Source: Leifsonia shinshuensis (GTDB lineage: Bacteria; Actinomycetota; Actinomycetes; Actinomycetales; Microbacteriaceae). Taken from it: a DNA stretch of 64,000 bases. A program made the position numbers and the translations under genes. The notes under the pieces were generated by a model that made no database searches, had not been told where the DNA came from, and saw only the letters and a program-made list of their open reading frames with translations. Within the stretch, counting starts at the first letter, position 1. The number at the start of each line of letters is the position of its first letter. Below are positions 17,560 to 25,512 of the stretch, piece after piece. The stretch is from contig NZ_CP043641.1 of assembly GCF_014217625.1 (NCBI RefSeq), positions 1,302,001-1,366,000 on the forward strand, written 5' to 3'.

Positions 17560-17607
17560 ACTCAGCTATCTACGGTACCCGAGATTCCGAGCGTCCGGGA
17601 CCCCGGG

Positions 17608-17613
17608 TACCGT
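17608..17613 (+). promoter_or_regulatory. -10 box TACCGT of the DUF1206 gene
   Basis: TACCGT ends 7 nt before ATG 17621, giving a likely leaderless transcript. It lies in the right arm of an inverted repeat CGGTACCC (17573-17580) / GGGTACCG (17605-17612) that could be an operator. Confidence 0.45.
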
Positions 17614-17620
17614 GCAGGGC

Positions 17621-18403
17621 ATGAGCACGCCAACCCGAACAGCGTCGAAGCTCCAGCACAGCGCCACGGTGCGTGCCCTCACCCGCGTGGGACTGGCCTC
17701 GATCGGCCTCCTGCACATCCTGATCGGCGTCATCGCACTGGCCGTCGCCGCCGGCGCCGGCGGCCAGGCCGACCAGTCCGGCGCCCTGCAGGCAGTCGCG
17801 TCGGTGCCGGGCGGCGTCTTCGTGCTCTGGGTGATCGTGATCGGCCTCGTCGTGCTGGCGCTCTGGCAGGTGCTGGTCGCCTTCACCGTGCAGGGTGCCG
17901 GCAAGAAGGCGCTGGAGGTCGTGAAAGCCGTCGTCTACGGCGGGCTCGCGTACCTGACGATCACCATCGCCACGGGCGGCGGCCACAACACGTCATCGAG
18001 CGACAAGTCGGCCAGCGCGCGCCTGCTCGCCCTCCCAGGCGGGGTCTTCGTCCTGGCGCTGATCGGGCTGGTCGTCGTCGGCGTCGGCGTCGGCTTCATC
18101 CGCAACGGCGCGACGCACCGCTTCGAGCGCGACCTGAAGCTGCCGCCGGACCGCTGGGCGGGCGCGATCACCGTGCTCGGCCGCGTCGGCTACATCGCGA
18201 AGGGCGTCGCCCTGGTGCTGGTCGGCGGGCTGGTGGTCACGGCCGCGATCACCTTCGACCCGTCGAAGGCGTCCGGCCTCGACGGCAGCCTCAAGACGCT
18301 GGTGAGCGTCCCGTTCGGGGTGGTGCTGCTGGTGCTCATCGCCGTCGGGCTGCTCGCGTACGGCCTGTTCTGGTGTGTCCGGGCCGTCCGAGCCCGCCTC
18401 TGA
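17621..18403 (+). CDS. DUF1206 membrane protein
   Basis: 260 residues with six membrane segments arranged as three similar pairs, each ending in a small-residue-rich helix (GLASIGLLHILIGVIAL, then GLAYLTITIATGG, then GRVGYIAKGVALVLVGGLVV). This threefold internal repeat is the DUF1206 pattern. Its function is not known. The start ATG is supported by the -10 box 7 nt upstream. It is divergent from nusA and convergent with an ABC exporter, from which a long palindrome separates it. Confidence 0.88.
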   Translation: MSTPTRTASKLQHSATVRALTRVGLASIGLLHILIGVIALAVAAGAGGQADQSGALQAVASVPGGVFVLWVIVIGLVVLALWQVLVAFTVQGAGKKALEVVKAVVYGGLAYLTITIATGGGHNTSSSDKSASARLLALPGGVFVLALIGLVVVGVGVGFIRNGATHRFERDLKLPPDRWAGAITVLGRVGYIAKGVALVLVGGLVVTAAITFDPSKASGLDGSLKTLVSVPFGVVLLVLIAVGLLAYGLFWCVRAVRARL

Positions 18404-18411
18404 CCCCGCAC

Positions 18412-18464
18412 ATTCGTGCCGAATGTCGACTTTCGCGTCGCGAAAGTCGACATTCGGCACGAAT
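18412..18464. repeat. Palindrome with 26-bp perfect arms
   Basis: Two perfectly complementary 26-bp arms (18412-18437 and 18439-18464) flank a single central T, between convergent genes. Each arm itself contains the small palindrome ATTCGTGCCGAAT at its outer end and CTTTCGCG next to the centre. RNA from either strand would form a very stable hairpin, so it is a likely two-way terminator. The outer motif, including the CCGCACATTCGT lead-in, recurs at 39941-39996. Confidence 0.85.
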
Positions 18465-18468
18465 CGGA

Positions 18469-20490
18469 TTACGCCTCCTCTTCCGCGGGCGCCGCGAACT
18501 GTGCGTTGTAGAGCGTGTAGTACGCGCCGCCGCGGGCGAGCAGCTCCGAGTGGGTGCCCTGCTCCACGATCCGGCCGGCCTCCATCACGAGGATGAGCCC
18601 GGCGTCGCGGATCGTGGACAGCCGGTGCGCGATCACGAACGACGTGCGGTCGGCGCGCAGCGCGCTCATCGCCTTCTGCACCAGCAGCTCGGTTCGGGTG
18701 TCGACCGAGGAGGTCGCCTCGTCCAGGATGAGCACGCTCGGCCGCGCGAGGAACGCCCGCGCGATCGTGAGCAGCTGCTTCTCGCCGGCCGACACGTTCG
18801 AGCCCTCGTCGTCCAGCACCGTGTCGTAGCCGTCCGGAAGCGAGTGCACGAACCGGTCGACGTAGGTGGCGCGCGCCGCGTCCAGGATCTCCTCCTCGGT
18901 CGCGTCCGGGCGGCCGTAGGCGATGTTCTCCCGGATGGTGCCCTTGAACAGCCAGGTGTCCTGCAGCACCATCCCCATCCGGTCGCGGAGGTCGTGGCGG
19001 GTCATCGACGCGATGTCGACGCCGTCGAGGGTGATCCGGCCGGAGTCCAGGTCGTAGAAGCGCATCATCAGGTTGACCAGCGTGGTCTTGCCCGCGCCGG
19101 TCGGCCCGACGATCGCGACGGTCTGTCCCGGCTCGGCCACCAGCGACAGGTCCTCGATGAGCGGCTTGTCCGCCACATAGCGGAACGACACGTCCTCGAA
19201 GGCCAGCCGGCCGCGGGTGCCGTGCGGGCTCTGCGGCTCGGCCGGGTCGGGGCTCTGCTCCTCGGCGTCCAGCAGCTCGAAGACCCGCTCGGCGCTGGCG
19301 ACGCCGGACTGCAGCAGGTTGGCCATCGACCCGAGCTGCGTGAGCGGCTGGGTGAACTGGCGCGAGTACTGGATGAACGCCGTCACGTCGCCGAGCTGCA
19401 TCGCGCCGTTGGCGACCTGGAGGCCGCCGACCACCGCGATCGCGACGTACATCAGGTTCCCGACGAACATCATCGACGGCATGATCAGACCGGAGATGAA
19501 CTGCGCGCCGAAGCTCGCCTGGTACATCTCCTGGTTCTTGGAGCGGAACCGCTCCTCCACCTCGCGGTGGCGCCCGAAGACCTTCACGAGCGAGTGGCCG
19601 GTGAAGGCCTCCTCGATCTGCCCGTTCAGCTCGCCGGTGTTGCGCCACTGCGCGACGAACAGCCGCTGCGACCGCTTGGCGATCAGCATCGTGACCACGA
19701 GGGTCAGCGGGATGGTGATGAGCGCGATGACCGCCAGCAGCGGGGACACGACGAACATCATCACCGTCACGCCGATCACCGTCAGCAGCGAGGTGAGCAG
19801 CTGGCTCATCGTCTGCTGGAGGGTCTGCGAGATGTTGTCGATGTCGTTCGTGACCCGGCTGAGCAGCTCGCCGCGCTGCATCTTGTCGAAGTAGGTCAGC
19901 GGGAGGCGGTGGATCTTGGCCTCCACGTCCTGGCGCAGCCGGTACACCGTGCGCTGCGTGATCCCGTTGAGCACGTAGCCCTGGAGGTACGCGAACAGCG
20001 ACGACGCGATGTAGAGCGCCAGCACCCACATCAGCACGTGGCCGACGGCGGTGAAGTCGATCCCCTCGCCCGGGGTCAGCGTCATCCCGGAGATGAGGTC
20101 GGCGAGCTGGCCCTGCCCGTTCGCCCGGAGCCCTGCGATCGCCTGCGCCTGCGTGATGCCCTTCGGGAGCTGGGCGGAGATCGCGCCGGCGAACACGAGG
20201 TTGATCGCGTTGCCGAGCAGCTTCGGCCCGAGAACCGCGAACACGACGCTGACCACCGCGAGGACCGTGACGAACACGATCCCGATCCACTCCGGCCGCA
20301 GTCGCGCGGCGAGGCGCTTGGCCGACGGGCCGAAGTTCATCGACTTGTCGCCCGGCATCGTCATGCCGCCGAACGGGCCGCCGCCCGGGCCGCGGCGGAC
20401 GGGGGTCCGCACGGGGGCCTGCTGGGCGGGAGCCTGCCGAGCCGGAGTCTGCTGGGTCGCGCCGCCACGGGCGCCGTCTGCGCGGCTCAT
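18469..20490 (-). CDS. ABC exporter half-transporter with catalytic ATPase (TM288-like)
   Basis: 673 residues: a ~65-residue Pro/Ala/Gln-rich N-terminal tail, six membrane helices (to ~390), and an ATPase with Walker A GPTGAGKTT near 460 and Walker B ILDEATSSVD near 585. Walker B keeps the catalytic Glu, but the signature motif is NVSAGEKQLL instead of LSGGQ. Its partner upstream shows the opposite pattern, so the pair is a heterodimeric type IV exporter with one degenerate site. The ATG overlaps the partner's stop (ATGA). Substrates are probably drugs or lipids and are unknown. Confidence 0.9.
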   Translation of the reverse strand: MSRADGARGGATQQTPARQAPAQQAPVRTPVRRGPGGGPFGGMTMPGDKSMNFGPSAKRLAARLRPEWIGIVFVTVLAVVSVVFAVLGPKLLGNAINLVFAGAISAQLPKGITQAQAIAGLRANGQGQLADLISGMTLTPGEGIDFTAVGHVLMWVLALYIASSLFAYLQGYVLNGITQRTVYRLRQDVEAKIHRLPLTYFDKMQRGELLSRVTNDIDNISQTLQQTMSQLLTSLLTVIGVTVMMFVVSPLLAVIALITIPLTLVVTMLIAKRSQRLFVAQWRNTGELNGQIEEAFTGHSLVKVFGRHREVEERFRSKNQEMYQASFGAQFISGLIMPSMMFVGNLMYVAIAVVGGLQVANGAMQLGDVTAFIQYSRQFTQPLTQLGSMANLLQSGVASAERVFELLDAEEQSPDPAEPQSPHGTRGRLAFEDVSFRYVADKPLIEDLSLVAEPGQTVAIVGPTGAGKTTLVNLMMRFYDLDSGRITLDGVDIASMTRHDLRDRMGMVLQDTWLFKGTIRENIAYGRPDATEEEILDAARATYVDRFVHSLPDGYDTVLDDEGSNVSAGEKQLLTIARAFLARPSVLILDEATSSVDTRTELLVQKAMSALRADRTSFVIAHRLSTIRDAGLILVMEAGRIVEQGTHSELLARGGAYYTLYNAQFAAPAEEEA

Positions 20491-22220
20491 GCCGCCTCCT
20501 CCGCGGTGAGCTGCGACGAGACGATCTCGGCGTAGGTCGGATTGGTCTCCACGAGCTCGGCGTGCGTGCCTCGGCCGACCACGTGGCCGTCCTCGAGCAC
20601 GACGATCTGGTCGGCGTCCACGATGGTCGACACCCGCTGGGCCACGACGATCATCGTGGCCTCCGACTCGTTGCGGGCGAGCGCGCTGCGCAGACGGGCG
20701 TCGGTGGCGGTGTCGAGCGCGGAGAACGAGTCGTCGAAGATGTAGATCTCCGGCCGGCGCACGAGCGCGCGGGCGATCGCGAGGCGCTGCCTCTGGCCTC
20801 CGGAGACGTTGGTTCCGCCCTGGGCGATGGCCGCGTCGAGCTTGTCCGGCATCTCCTCGACGAAGCCCTTCGCCTGCGCGATCTCCAGCGCGCGCCAGAG
20901 CTCGTCGTCGCTTGCGTCCGGGTTGCCGTAGCGGAGGTTGCTGGCGACCGTCCCGGAGAACAGGTACGGCTTCTGCGGGACGAGCCCGATGCGCGACCAG
21001 AGCAGCTCGGGGTCGAGCTCGGCGACGTCCACGCCGTCCACCAGCACGATGCCGCTCGTGGCGTCGAATAACCGGGGTATGAGGTTCACCAGCGTCGTCT
21101 TGCCGGCCCCGGTGCTGCCGATCACGGCGGTGGTCTTGCCGGCCTCGGCGAAGAACGTCACGTCGTTCAGGACCGGCTGCTCGGCTCCCGGGTAGGAGAA
21201 GCCGACGCCGACGAACTCGACGGTCCCGCGGGCGGTGACCTCGGTGATCGGGTTCTCGACGGCGCCCACCGACGGCTCGGTGTTCAGCACCTCGCCGATG
21301 CGGTCGGCGCAGACGGCGGCGCGCGGCACCAGGACCGCCATCATCGTGGACATCATCACGCCCATCAGGATCTGCGCGAGGTACTGCAGGAACGCGGTCA
21401 GGGTGCCGATCTGCATCGATCCGTCGGCGACCCGGTACGCGCCGAACCAGATCACGGCGACGCTGGACACGTTCAGCACCAGCATCACGATCGGGAACAT
21501 CAGCGCGAACAGCCGCCCCGCCCTGATGGCCGTGTCGGTGACCAGGTCGTTGGCGACGGTGAACCGCGCAGTCTCGACGTCCTCCCGCACGAACGCGCGC
21601 ACCACCCGGATGCCGGTGAGCTGCTCGCGCAGCACCCGGTTGACCCGGTCGATCCGCTCCTGCATCTTGCGGAACAGCGGGACCATCCGGACGATGATCA
21701 TGCTCACGGCGATCAGCAGCACGGGCACGCTCACCGCGATCAGCCAGGAGAGCTGGAGGTCCTGCCGCATCGCCAGGATGATGCCGCCGATCGCGAGGAT
21801 CGGCGCCGACACCAGCAGCGTGCAGGTCATCAGCACCAGCATCTGGACCTGCTGCACGTCGTTGGTGTTCCTGGTGATCAGCGAGGGGGCGCCGAAGTGG
21901 GTCACCTCGCGCTCGGAGAACTCGCCGACACGGTGGAAGATCGCGCCGCGGAGGTCGCGGCCGACCAGCATGGCCACCTTCGCGCCGAAGTAGACGGCGG
22001 TGATCGAGCAGGCGATCTGGACGACCGTCACGCCGAGCATCTCGGCTCCGGTCGACAGGATGTAGCCCGTGTCGCCCTTGGCGATGCCGTTGTCCACGAT
22101 GTCGGCGTTCAGCGTCGGCAACCACAGCGACAGCAGCGACTGGGCGAGCTGGAAGAACACCACCCCGATGAGCAGCGGCCAATGCGGCCGGAGGTACCGG
22201 CCGAGGAGTTTCAGGAGCAT
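20487..22220 (-). CDS. ABC exporter half-transporter with degenerate ATPase (TM287-like)
   Basis: 577 residues with six membrane helices (start LLKLLGRYLRPHWPLLIGVV) and an ATPase domain: Walker A GSTGAGKTT near 370, canonical signature NVSGGQRQRL near 475 and Walker B IFDDSFSALD, where Asp replaces the catalytic Glu. The site formed by its Walker motifs is therefore expected to be non-hydrolytic. The gene overlaps the upstream TetR gene by 10 bp and the partner by 4 bp, so all three are one transcription unit. Confidence 0.9.
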   Translation of the reverse strand: MLLKLLGRYLRPHWPLLIGVVFFQLAQSLLSLWLPTLNADIVDNGIAKGDTGYILSTGAEMLGVTVVQIACSITAVYFGAKVAMLVGRDLRGAIFHRVGEFSEREVTHFGAPSLITRNTNDVQQVQMLVLMTCTLLVSAPILAIGGIILAMRQDLQLSWLIAVSVPVLLIAVSMIIVRMVPLFRKMQERIDRVNRVLREQLTGIRVVRAFVREDVETARFTVANDLVTDTAIRAGRLFALMFPIVMLVLNVSSVAVIWFGAYRVADGSMQIGTLTAFLQYLAQILMGVMMSTMMAVLVPRAAVCADRIGEVLNTEPSVGAVENPITEVTARGTVEFVGVGFSYPGAEQPVLNDVTFFAEAGKTTAVIGSTGAGKTTLVNLIPRLFDATSGIVLVDGVDVAELDPELLWSRIGLVPQKPYLFSGTVASNLRYGNPDASDDELWRALEIAQAKGFVEEMPDKLDAAIAQGGTNVSGGQRQRLAIARALVRRPEIYIFDDSFSALDTATDARLRSALARNESEATMIVVAQRVSTIVDADQIVVLEDGHVVGRGTHAELVETNPTYAEIVSSQLTAEEAA

Positions 22221-22894
22221 CCGGGCTCTCCCTGGTCTGCCGCGTCCGCGGCGGTCGTGGCGGGTGTGGTGGGTGTGTAGATCGCGAACGGCCGGCCTGC
22301 GACGCCCACGAGGGCGATCCGGGCGAGGTCGTCGACGCTGAACTCGATGCCGTCGTTCAGTGCGGGGAACGCGGACGAGAAGCTGATCAGGCGCAGGATG
22401 TGCGCGACGCGGTCCGGGGGCCAGTTAAGCTCATCGGCCTCCGGCGCGAGGATGCGCGCGATGATGGCCGCGAACTCGGTGCGCTCCTGCGGGATGGGCG
22501 GCCGCTGGTGACCGACCACCGACATGATCCGCATGACGCTCTGGAAGCGCTCGCGCAGCAGGTAGACGATCGCGCGGACCTTGTGCTCGAGCGGGAGGCC
22601 GGGGTCGATGGAGCGCAGCGCCTCGCGCAGCGGCTCCGGGTCGAGGAACTTCTCGACCGCGGCCTGGACGAGGGTCTCCTTGTCGCCGAACGCGCGGAAG
22701 ATCGTCCCCTCCGCGATCCCGGCGGCGTCGGCGATCTGGCGCGAGGTCACACCGCGGCCGTGCTCGATGAGCAGCGGGATGACCGCGTCGATGATCATCG
22801 CCTTGCGATCCTCCGGCGGCAGCGGCTGCGCGCGGTTGCGCGTCGTCTCCAACTCGGTTTCCACGTAGGAATCGTAGGTGGAGTGAGTGCTCAC
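22211..22894 (-). CDS. TetR family regulator of the heterodimeric ABC exporter
   Basis: 227 residues with a helix-turn-helix at ~48-70 (VTSRQIADAAGIAEGTIFRAF), then KETLVQAAVEKFL and a helical ligand domain. It is the first gene of the exporter operon. Its GTG start lies inside a GAGTGAG-TG-CTCACTC palindrome, so the protein probably represses its own operon. An alternative start further downstream cannot be excluded, because about 25 residues precede the DNA-binding domain. Confidence 0.9.
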   Translation of the reverse strand: MSTHSTYDSYVETELETTRNRAQPLPPEDRKAMIIDAVIPLLIEHGRGVTSRQIADAAGIAEGTIFRAFGDKETLVQAAVEKFLDPEPLREALRSIDPGLPLEHKVRAIVYLLRERFQSVMRIMSVVGHQRPPIPQERTEFAAIIARILAPEADELNWPPDRVAHILRLISFSSAFPALNDGIEFSVDDLARIALVGVAGRPFAIYTPTTPATTAADAADQGEPGCS

Positions 22895-22896
22895 TC
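22881..22896. promoter_or_regulatory. Operator palindrome overlapping the TetR start
   Basis: GAGTGAG-TG-CTCACTC has perfect 7-bp arms around 2 bp and covers the GTG start codon of the TetR gene. TGAGTG/CACTCA half-sites of this kind are typical TetR-family operators, so autoregulation is likely. Confidence 0.65.
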
Positions 22897-22940
22897 ACAA
22901 CGCCGAAGCTGTTCGCCCTGAGCGAACAACCCCCGGCGGC

Positions 22941-23912
22941 TCAGCGGTCGAGCGGGAAGAAGCCCGAGATGGTCGCCACGTCCTCCGCCGTGGGCGTCCA
23001 CGCGGTGGCCGCCTCGGCGTTCGCCACGATCTGCTCCGGACGGGTCGCGCCGGCGATCACGCTGGTGAGCCCGGGCTGGGCGAGCAGCCAGGCGAAGGTC
23101 GCCTGCAGCATCGTGACGCCGCGCTCGTCGCAGAACGCCTGGTACCGCTCGATCGCATCCCACGGCGCGTCGTCGAGCAGGTGCTTGCGGATCATCATGA
23201 TGCGGCTGTCCGCCGGACCGCCCTCGCGGCTGAACTTGCCGGTGAACAGCCCGTTGTAGAGCGGGAAGAACGGCAGGAAGCCGAGACCGTACGCGTTGAC
23301 GGCGGGCAGCACCTCCCGTTCGGCGCCGCGGACCAGCAGGCTGTACTCGTTCTGCGACGAGATGAACTTCGGGTGGCCGGCGAGCCGGGCGGTGAACTCG
23401 GCCTCCGCGATCTGCCAGCCGGCGAGGTTCGAGTGGCCGATGTAGCGGATCTTTCCCTCGGCGATCAGGTCGTCCAGGGTCTCCAGCGTCTCCTCGATCG
23501 GGGTCACGGGGTCGGGGTGATGCAGCTGGTAGAGGTCGATCCAGTCGGTGCGCAGCCGGCGCAGCGACGACTCGACGGCGAGCCGGATGTAGCGACGGGA
23601 GCCGCGCACTCCCCAGTCGGGGCCGTTCGCGCCGGCCATGTCCATGCCGAACTTCGTCGCGAGGACGATCTTGTCCCGCTTGCCTTCGAGGGAGGCTCCC
23701 ATCAGCGTCTCGGAGAGCCCGCGTTCCTTGCCGTAGATGTCGGCGGTGTCGAAGAACGTCACGCCGGCGTCGATCGCGGCGTCGACGACCGCGTCCGTGC
23801 CCTCCTGGGTCTCGGTGGCCGTGCCCGCGCGGCCGAAGTTGTTGCAGCCGAGGCCGATCGTGGAGACGATGAGGCCGGAGTCGCCGAGGGTGCGGTATTC
23901 GATGTTCGCCAT
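22941..23912 (-). CDS. Aldo/keto reductase
   Basis: 323-residue NADPH-dependent oxidoreductase with a TIM-barrel fold. The catalytic tetrad is visible: Asp55 and Tyr60 in FFDTADIYG, Lys87 in VLATKFG and a His at ~131 in LYQLHHPDP. C-terminal SVIAGATRPEQIVAN binds the cofactor phosphate. It resembles the YghZ/Tas-type branch used for aldehydes and small carbonyl compounds; the physiological substrate is unknown. It is a single gene with TAGACT 7 nt before the ATG (leaderless pattern), divergent from ogt. Confidence 0.93.
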   Translation of the reverse strand: MANIEYRTLGDSGLIVSTIGLGCNNFGRAGTATETQEGTDAVVDAAIDAGVTFFDTADIYGKERGLSETLMGASLEGKRDKIVLATKFGMDMAGANGPDWGVRGSRRYIRLAVESSLRRLRTDWIDLYQLHHPDPVTPIEETLETLDDLIAEGKIRYIGHSNLAGWQIAEAEFTARLAGHPKFISSQNEYSLLVRGAEREVLPAVNAYGLGFLPFFPLYNGLFTGKFSREGGPADSRIMMIRKHLLDDAPWDAIERYQAFCDERGVTMLQATFAWLLAQPGLTSVIAGATRPEQIVANAEAATAWTPTAEDVATISGFFPLDR

Positions 23913-23919
23913 GCTGTCG

Positions 23920-23925
23920 AGTCTA
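23920..23925 (-). promoter_or_regulatory. -10 box TAGACT of the aldo/keto reductase gene
   Basis: On the minus strand TAGACT ends 7 nt before ATG 23912, with no ribosome site between, as expected for a leaderless mRNA. Confidence 0.5.
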
Positions 23926-24032
23926 GGCAGCGTCCGGGGGCGCATCGGACCAATTCGTCCTCCACAGAAGACCCCGGAATGCGACTTGTCCCCAATGTCC
24001 GATTTCCGCGAGTGACTGTCGGTGGCCGCCCG

Positions 24033-24038
24033 TAGAGT
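24033..24038 (+). promoter_or_regulatory. -10 box TAGAGT of ogt
   Basis: TAGAGT ends 6 nt before ATG 24045, a likely leaderless start for the ogt-tag repair pair. Confidence 0.5.
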
Positions 24039-24044
24039 CGACCC

Positions 24045-24542
24045 ATGAGCAGTTCCACGATCTTCCTCCTCCGGATGCCGAGCCCCATCGGCCGCATCGA
24101 GTTGACCGGCGACGGCGACGCCGTCACGTCCCTCTCGATCGCACGCGACGACGTGCTCCCCCACGACGACCTCCCCGAGAACCGCGACGCCGTGCTCGAG
24201 AACGCGGCCACGCAGCTCGACGAGTACTTCGCTGGCACGCGCCGGGAGTTCGACGTCCCCGTCCACCTGATCGGCACTCCGTTCCGCACGGCCGTCTGGG
24301 AGCGTCTCACAGCGCTGGAGTACGGCACGCTCACCACCTACGGCGAGCTCGGGCTGTCGCTCGGCCACCCCGGCTACGGGCGCGCGATCGGCGGGGCGGT
24401 CGGAGCGAACCCGGTGCCCATCATCGTCGGGTGCCACCGCGTCCTGTCCTCCAGCGGCAAGATCACCGGGTACAGCGGAGGCGAGGGCATCCCCACCAAG
24501 CTGTGGCTGCTGGAGCACGAGGGGATCACCCTCGCGGCATGA
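24045..24542 (+). CDS. ogt: Methylated-DNA--protein-cysteine methyltransferase
   Basis: Suicide repair enzyme that takes the methyl group from O6-methylguanine onto its own cysteine. In the 165-residue product the acceptor is Cys130 in VGCHRV; the usual motif is PCHRV, so Pro is replaced by Gly. TPFRTAVWERLTALEYGTLTTYGE and the arginine-finger region GYGRAIGGAVGANP are typical. It overlaps tag by ATGA, forming a two-gene alkylation-repair unit. No Ada-type regulatory domain is present. Confidence 0.93.
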   Translation: MSSSTIFLLRMPSPIGRIELTGDGDAVTSLSIARDDVLPHDDLPENRDAVLENAATQLDEYFAGTRREFDVPVHLIGTPFRTAVWERLTALEYGTLTTYGELGLSLGHPGYGRAIGGAVGANPVPIIVGCHRVLSSSGKITGYSGGEGIPTKLWLLEHEGITLAA

Positions 24543-25204
24543 GCGCTTCCGACACAGAGACGACCTCCCCGGCCGAGCAGACTCGTTCGGGCGAGCCCGC
24601 GACCAGCACCCTTCCGGCCGAGACGGTCGTGCGTGCCGCGCTGGTGACCGGAGACGACGGCCGCGCCCGGTGCTCGTGGTCGGCGAACGATCCGGAGTAC
24701 CGGCGCTACCACGACGAGGAGTGGGGCACGCCCCAGCACGATCCGCGCGCGCTCTACGAGAAGCTCTGCCTGGAGGGCTTCCAGGCCGGGCTCTCCTGGA
24801 TCACGATCCTGCGCAGGCGGCCGGCGTTCCGCGAGGACTTCCTCGACTTCGTGCCGGAGCGCGTCGCGGCGATGACCGAGGCGGACGTGCAGCGGCTGCT
24901 CGGCGACGAACGGATCATCCGGCACCGCGGCAAGATCGAGGCGACCATCTCGAACGCGCGCGCGACCCTCGCCCTCGACGTGCCGCTGGAGGAGCTGATG
25001 TGGGGCTTCGCCCCGGCCGGCCCGCGGCCTCGGCCGCGCTCCTGGGGCGAGGTCCCCGCGGTCACCGACGAGTCGACCGCGATGAGCAAGGAGCTCCGGC
25101 GCCGAGGGTTCCGCTTCGTCGGGCCGACCACGATGTACGCGCTCATGCAGGCGACCGGGATGGTCGACGACCACTTCGAGGGCTGCTTCCGAGCGGAGGG
25201 CTGA
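24539..25204 (+). CDS. tag: DNA-3-methyladenine glycosylase I
   Basis: Excises 3-methyladenine from alkylated DNA. 221 residues. After a 35-residue polar N-terminal extension the Tag core begins with ARCSWSANDPEYRRYHDEEWG, followed by LEGFQAGLSWITILRRRPAF and FVGPTTMYALMQATGMVDDH. The Cys and His residues in CSW, YHDEEWG, VDDH and GCF match the Tag zinc site. The gene is translationally coupled to ogt, and both enzymes repair methylation damage. It lies convergent to yaaA. Confidence 0.95.
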   Translation: MSASDTETTSPAEQTRSGEPATSTLPAETVVRAALVTGDDGRARCSWSANDPEYRRYHDEEWGTPQHDPRALYEKLCLEGFQAGLSWITILRRRPAFREDFLDFVPERVAAMTEADVQRLLGDERIIRHRGKIEATISNARATLALDVPLEELMWGFAPAGPRPRPRSWGEVPAVTDESTAMSKELRRRGFRFVGPTTMYALMQATGMVDDHFEGCFRAEG

Positions 25205-25512
25205 GGCGCTCGATCGCGCGCGGACACAAGAGAGTCGGGCCGACGAGGTCGATCCGGGAACCGTTCTCGCTGGTGACGGCGCGTCCGCTCGTGCCCGACC
25301 GCAGGCGGAATCTACTGTGCTGCCGCCACACCGGTTCCGGACTCGGCACATCCGTGTGATGTGTCCGCGATCTGCGCGTCGGCCCGACTGGTATGTGGAG
25401 TCTTCCGGCGTTCACGGACGCCGGGACTGGCGGGATGTCCCTTCTCTCGTGAGTTGAGCTTATCTCACTTACGCGCCGAACACCATCATCCCGAGCGCTC
25501 CGAAGCAGATGT
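25205..25512. other. Non-coding gap between convergent tag and yaaA
   Basis: No gene is supported in these 308 bp. A 13-bp perfect inverted repeat, AGTCGGGCCGACG at 25233-25245 and its complement at 25377-25389, frames 157 bp. A smaller CACATC/GATGTG hairpin lies near 25350. TGAGCTTATCTCA near 25456 is a weak dyad downstream of yaaA. The rest shows nothing recognisable. Confidence 0.5.

Noticed and set aside
16276..20535. About 1400-codon open frame opposite nusA and the ABC exporter
   Set aside because: It crosses several real genes and intergenic hairpins, including the divergent promoter gap, and has the composition of a GC-rich shadow frame.
25469..25512. Short frame after yaaA ending in CFGALGMMVFGA, a possible micropeptide
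   Set aside because: There is no start codon with a ribosome site, it overlaps the yaaA end in another frame, and nothing supports expression.
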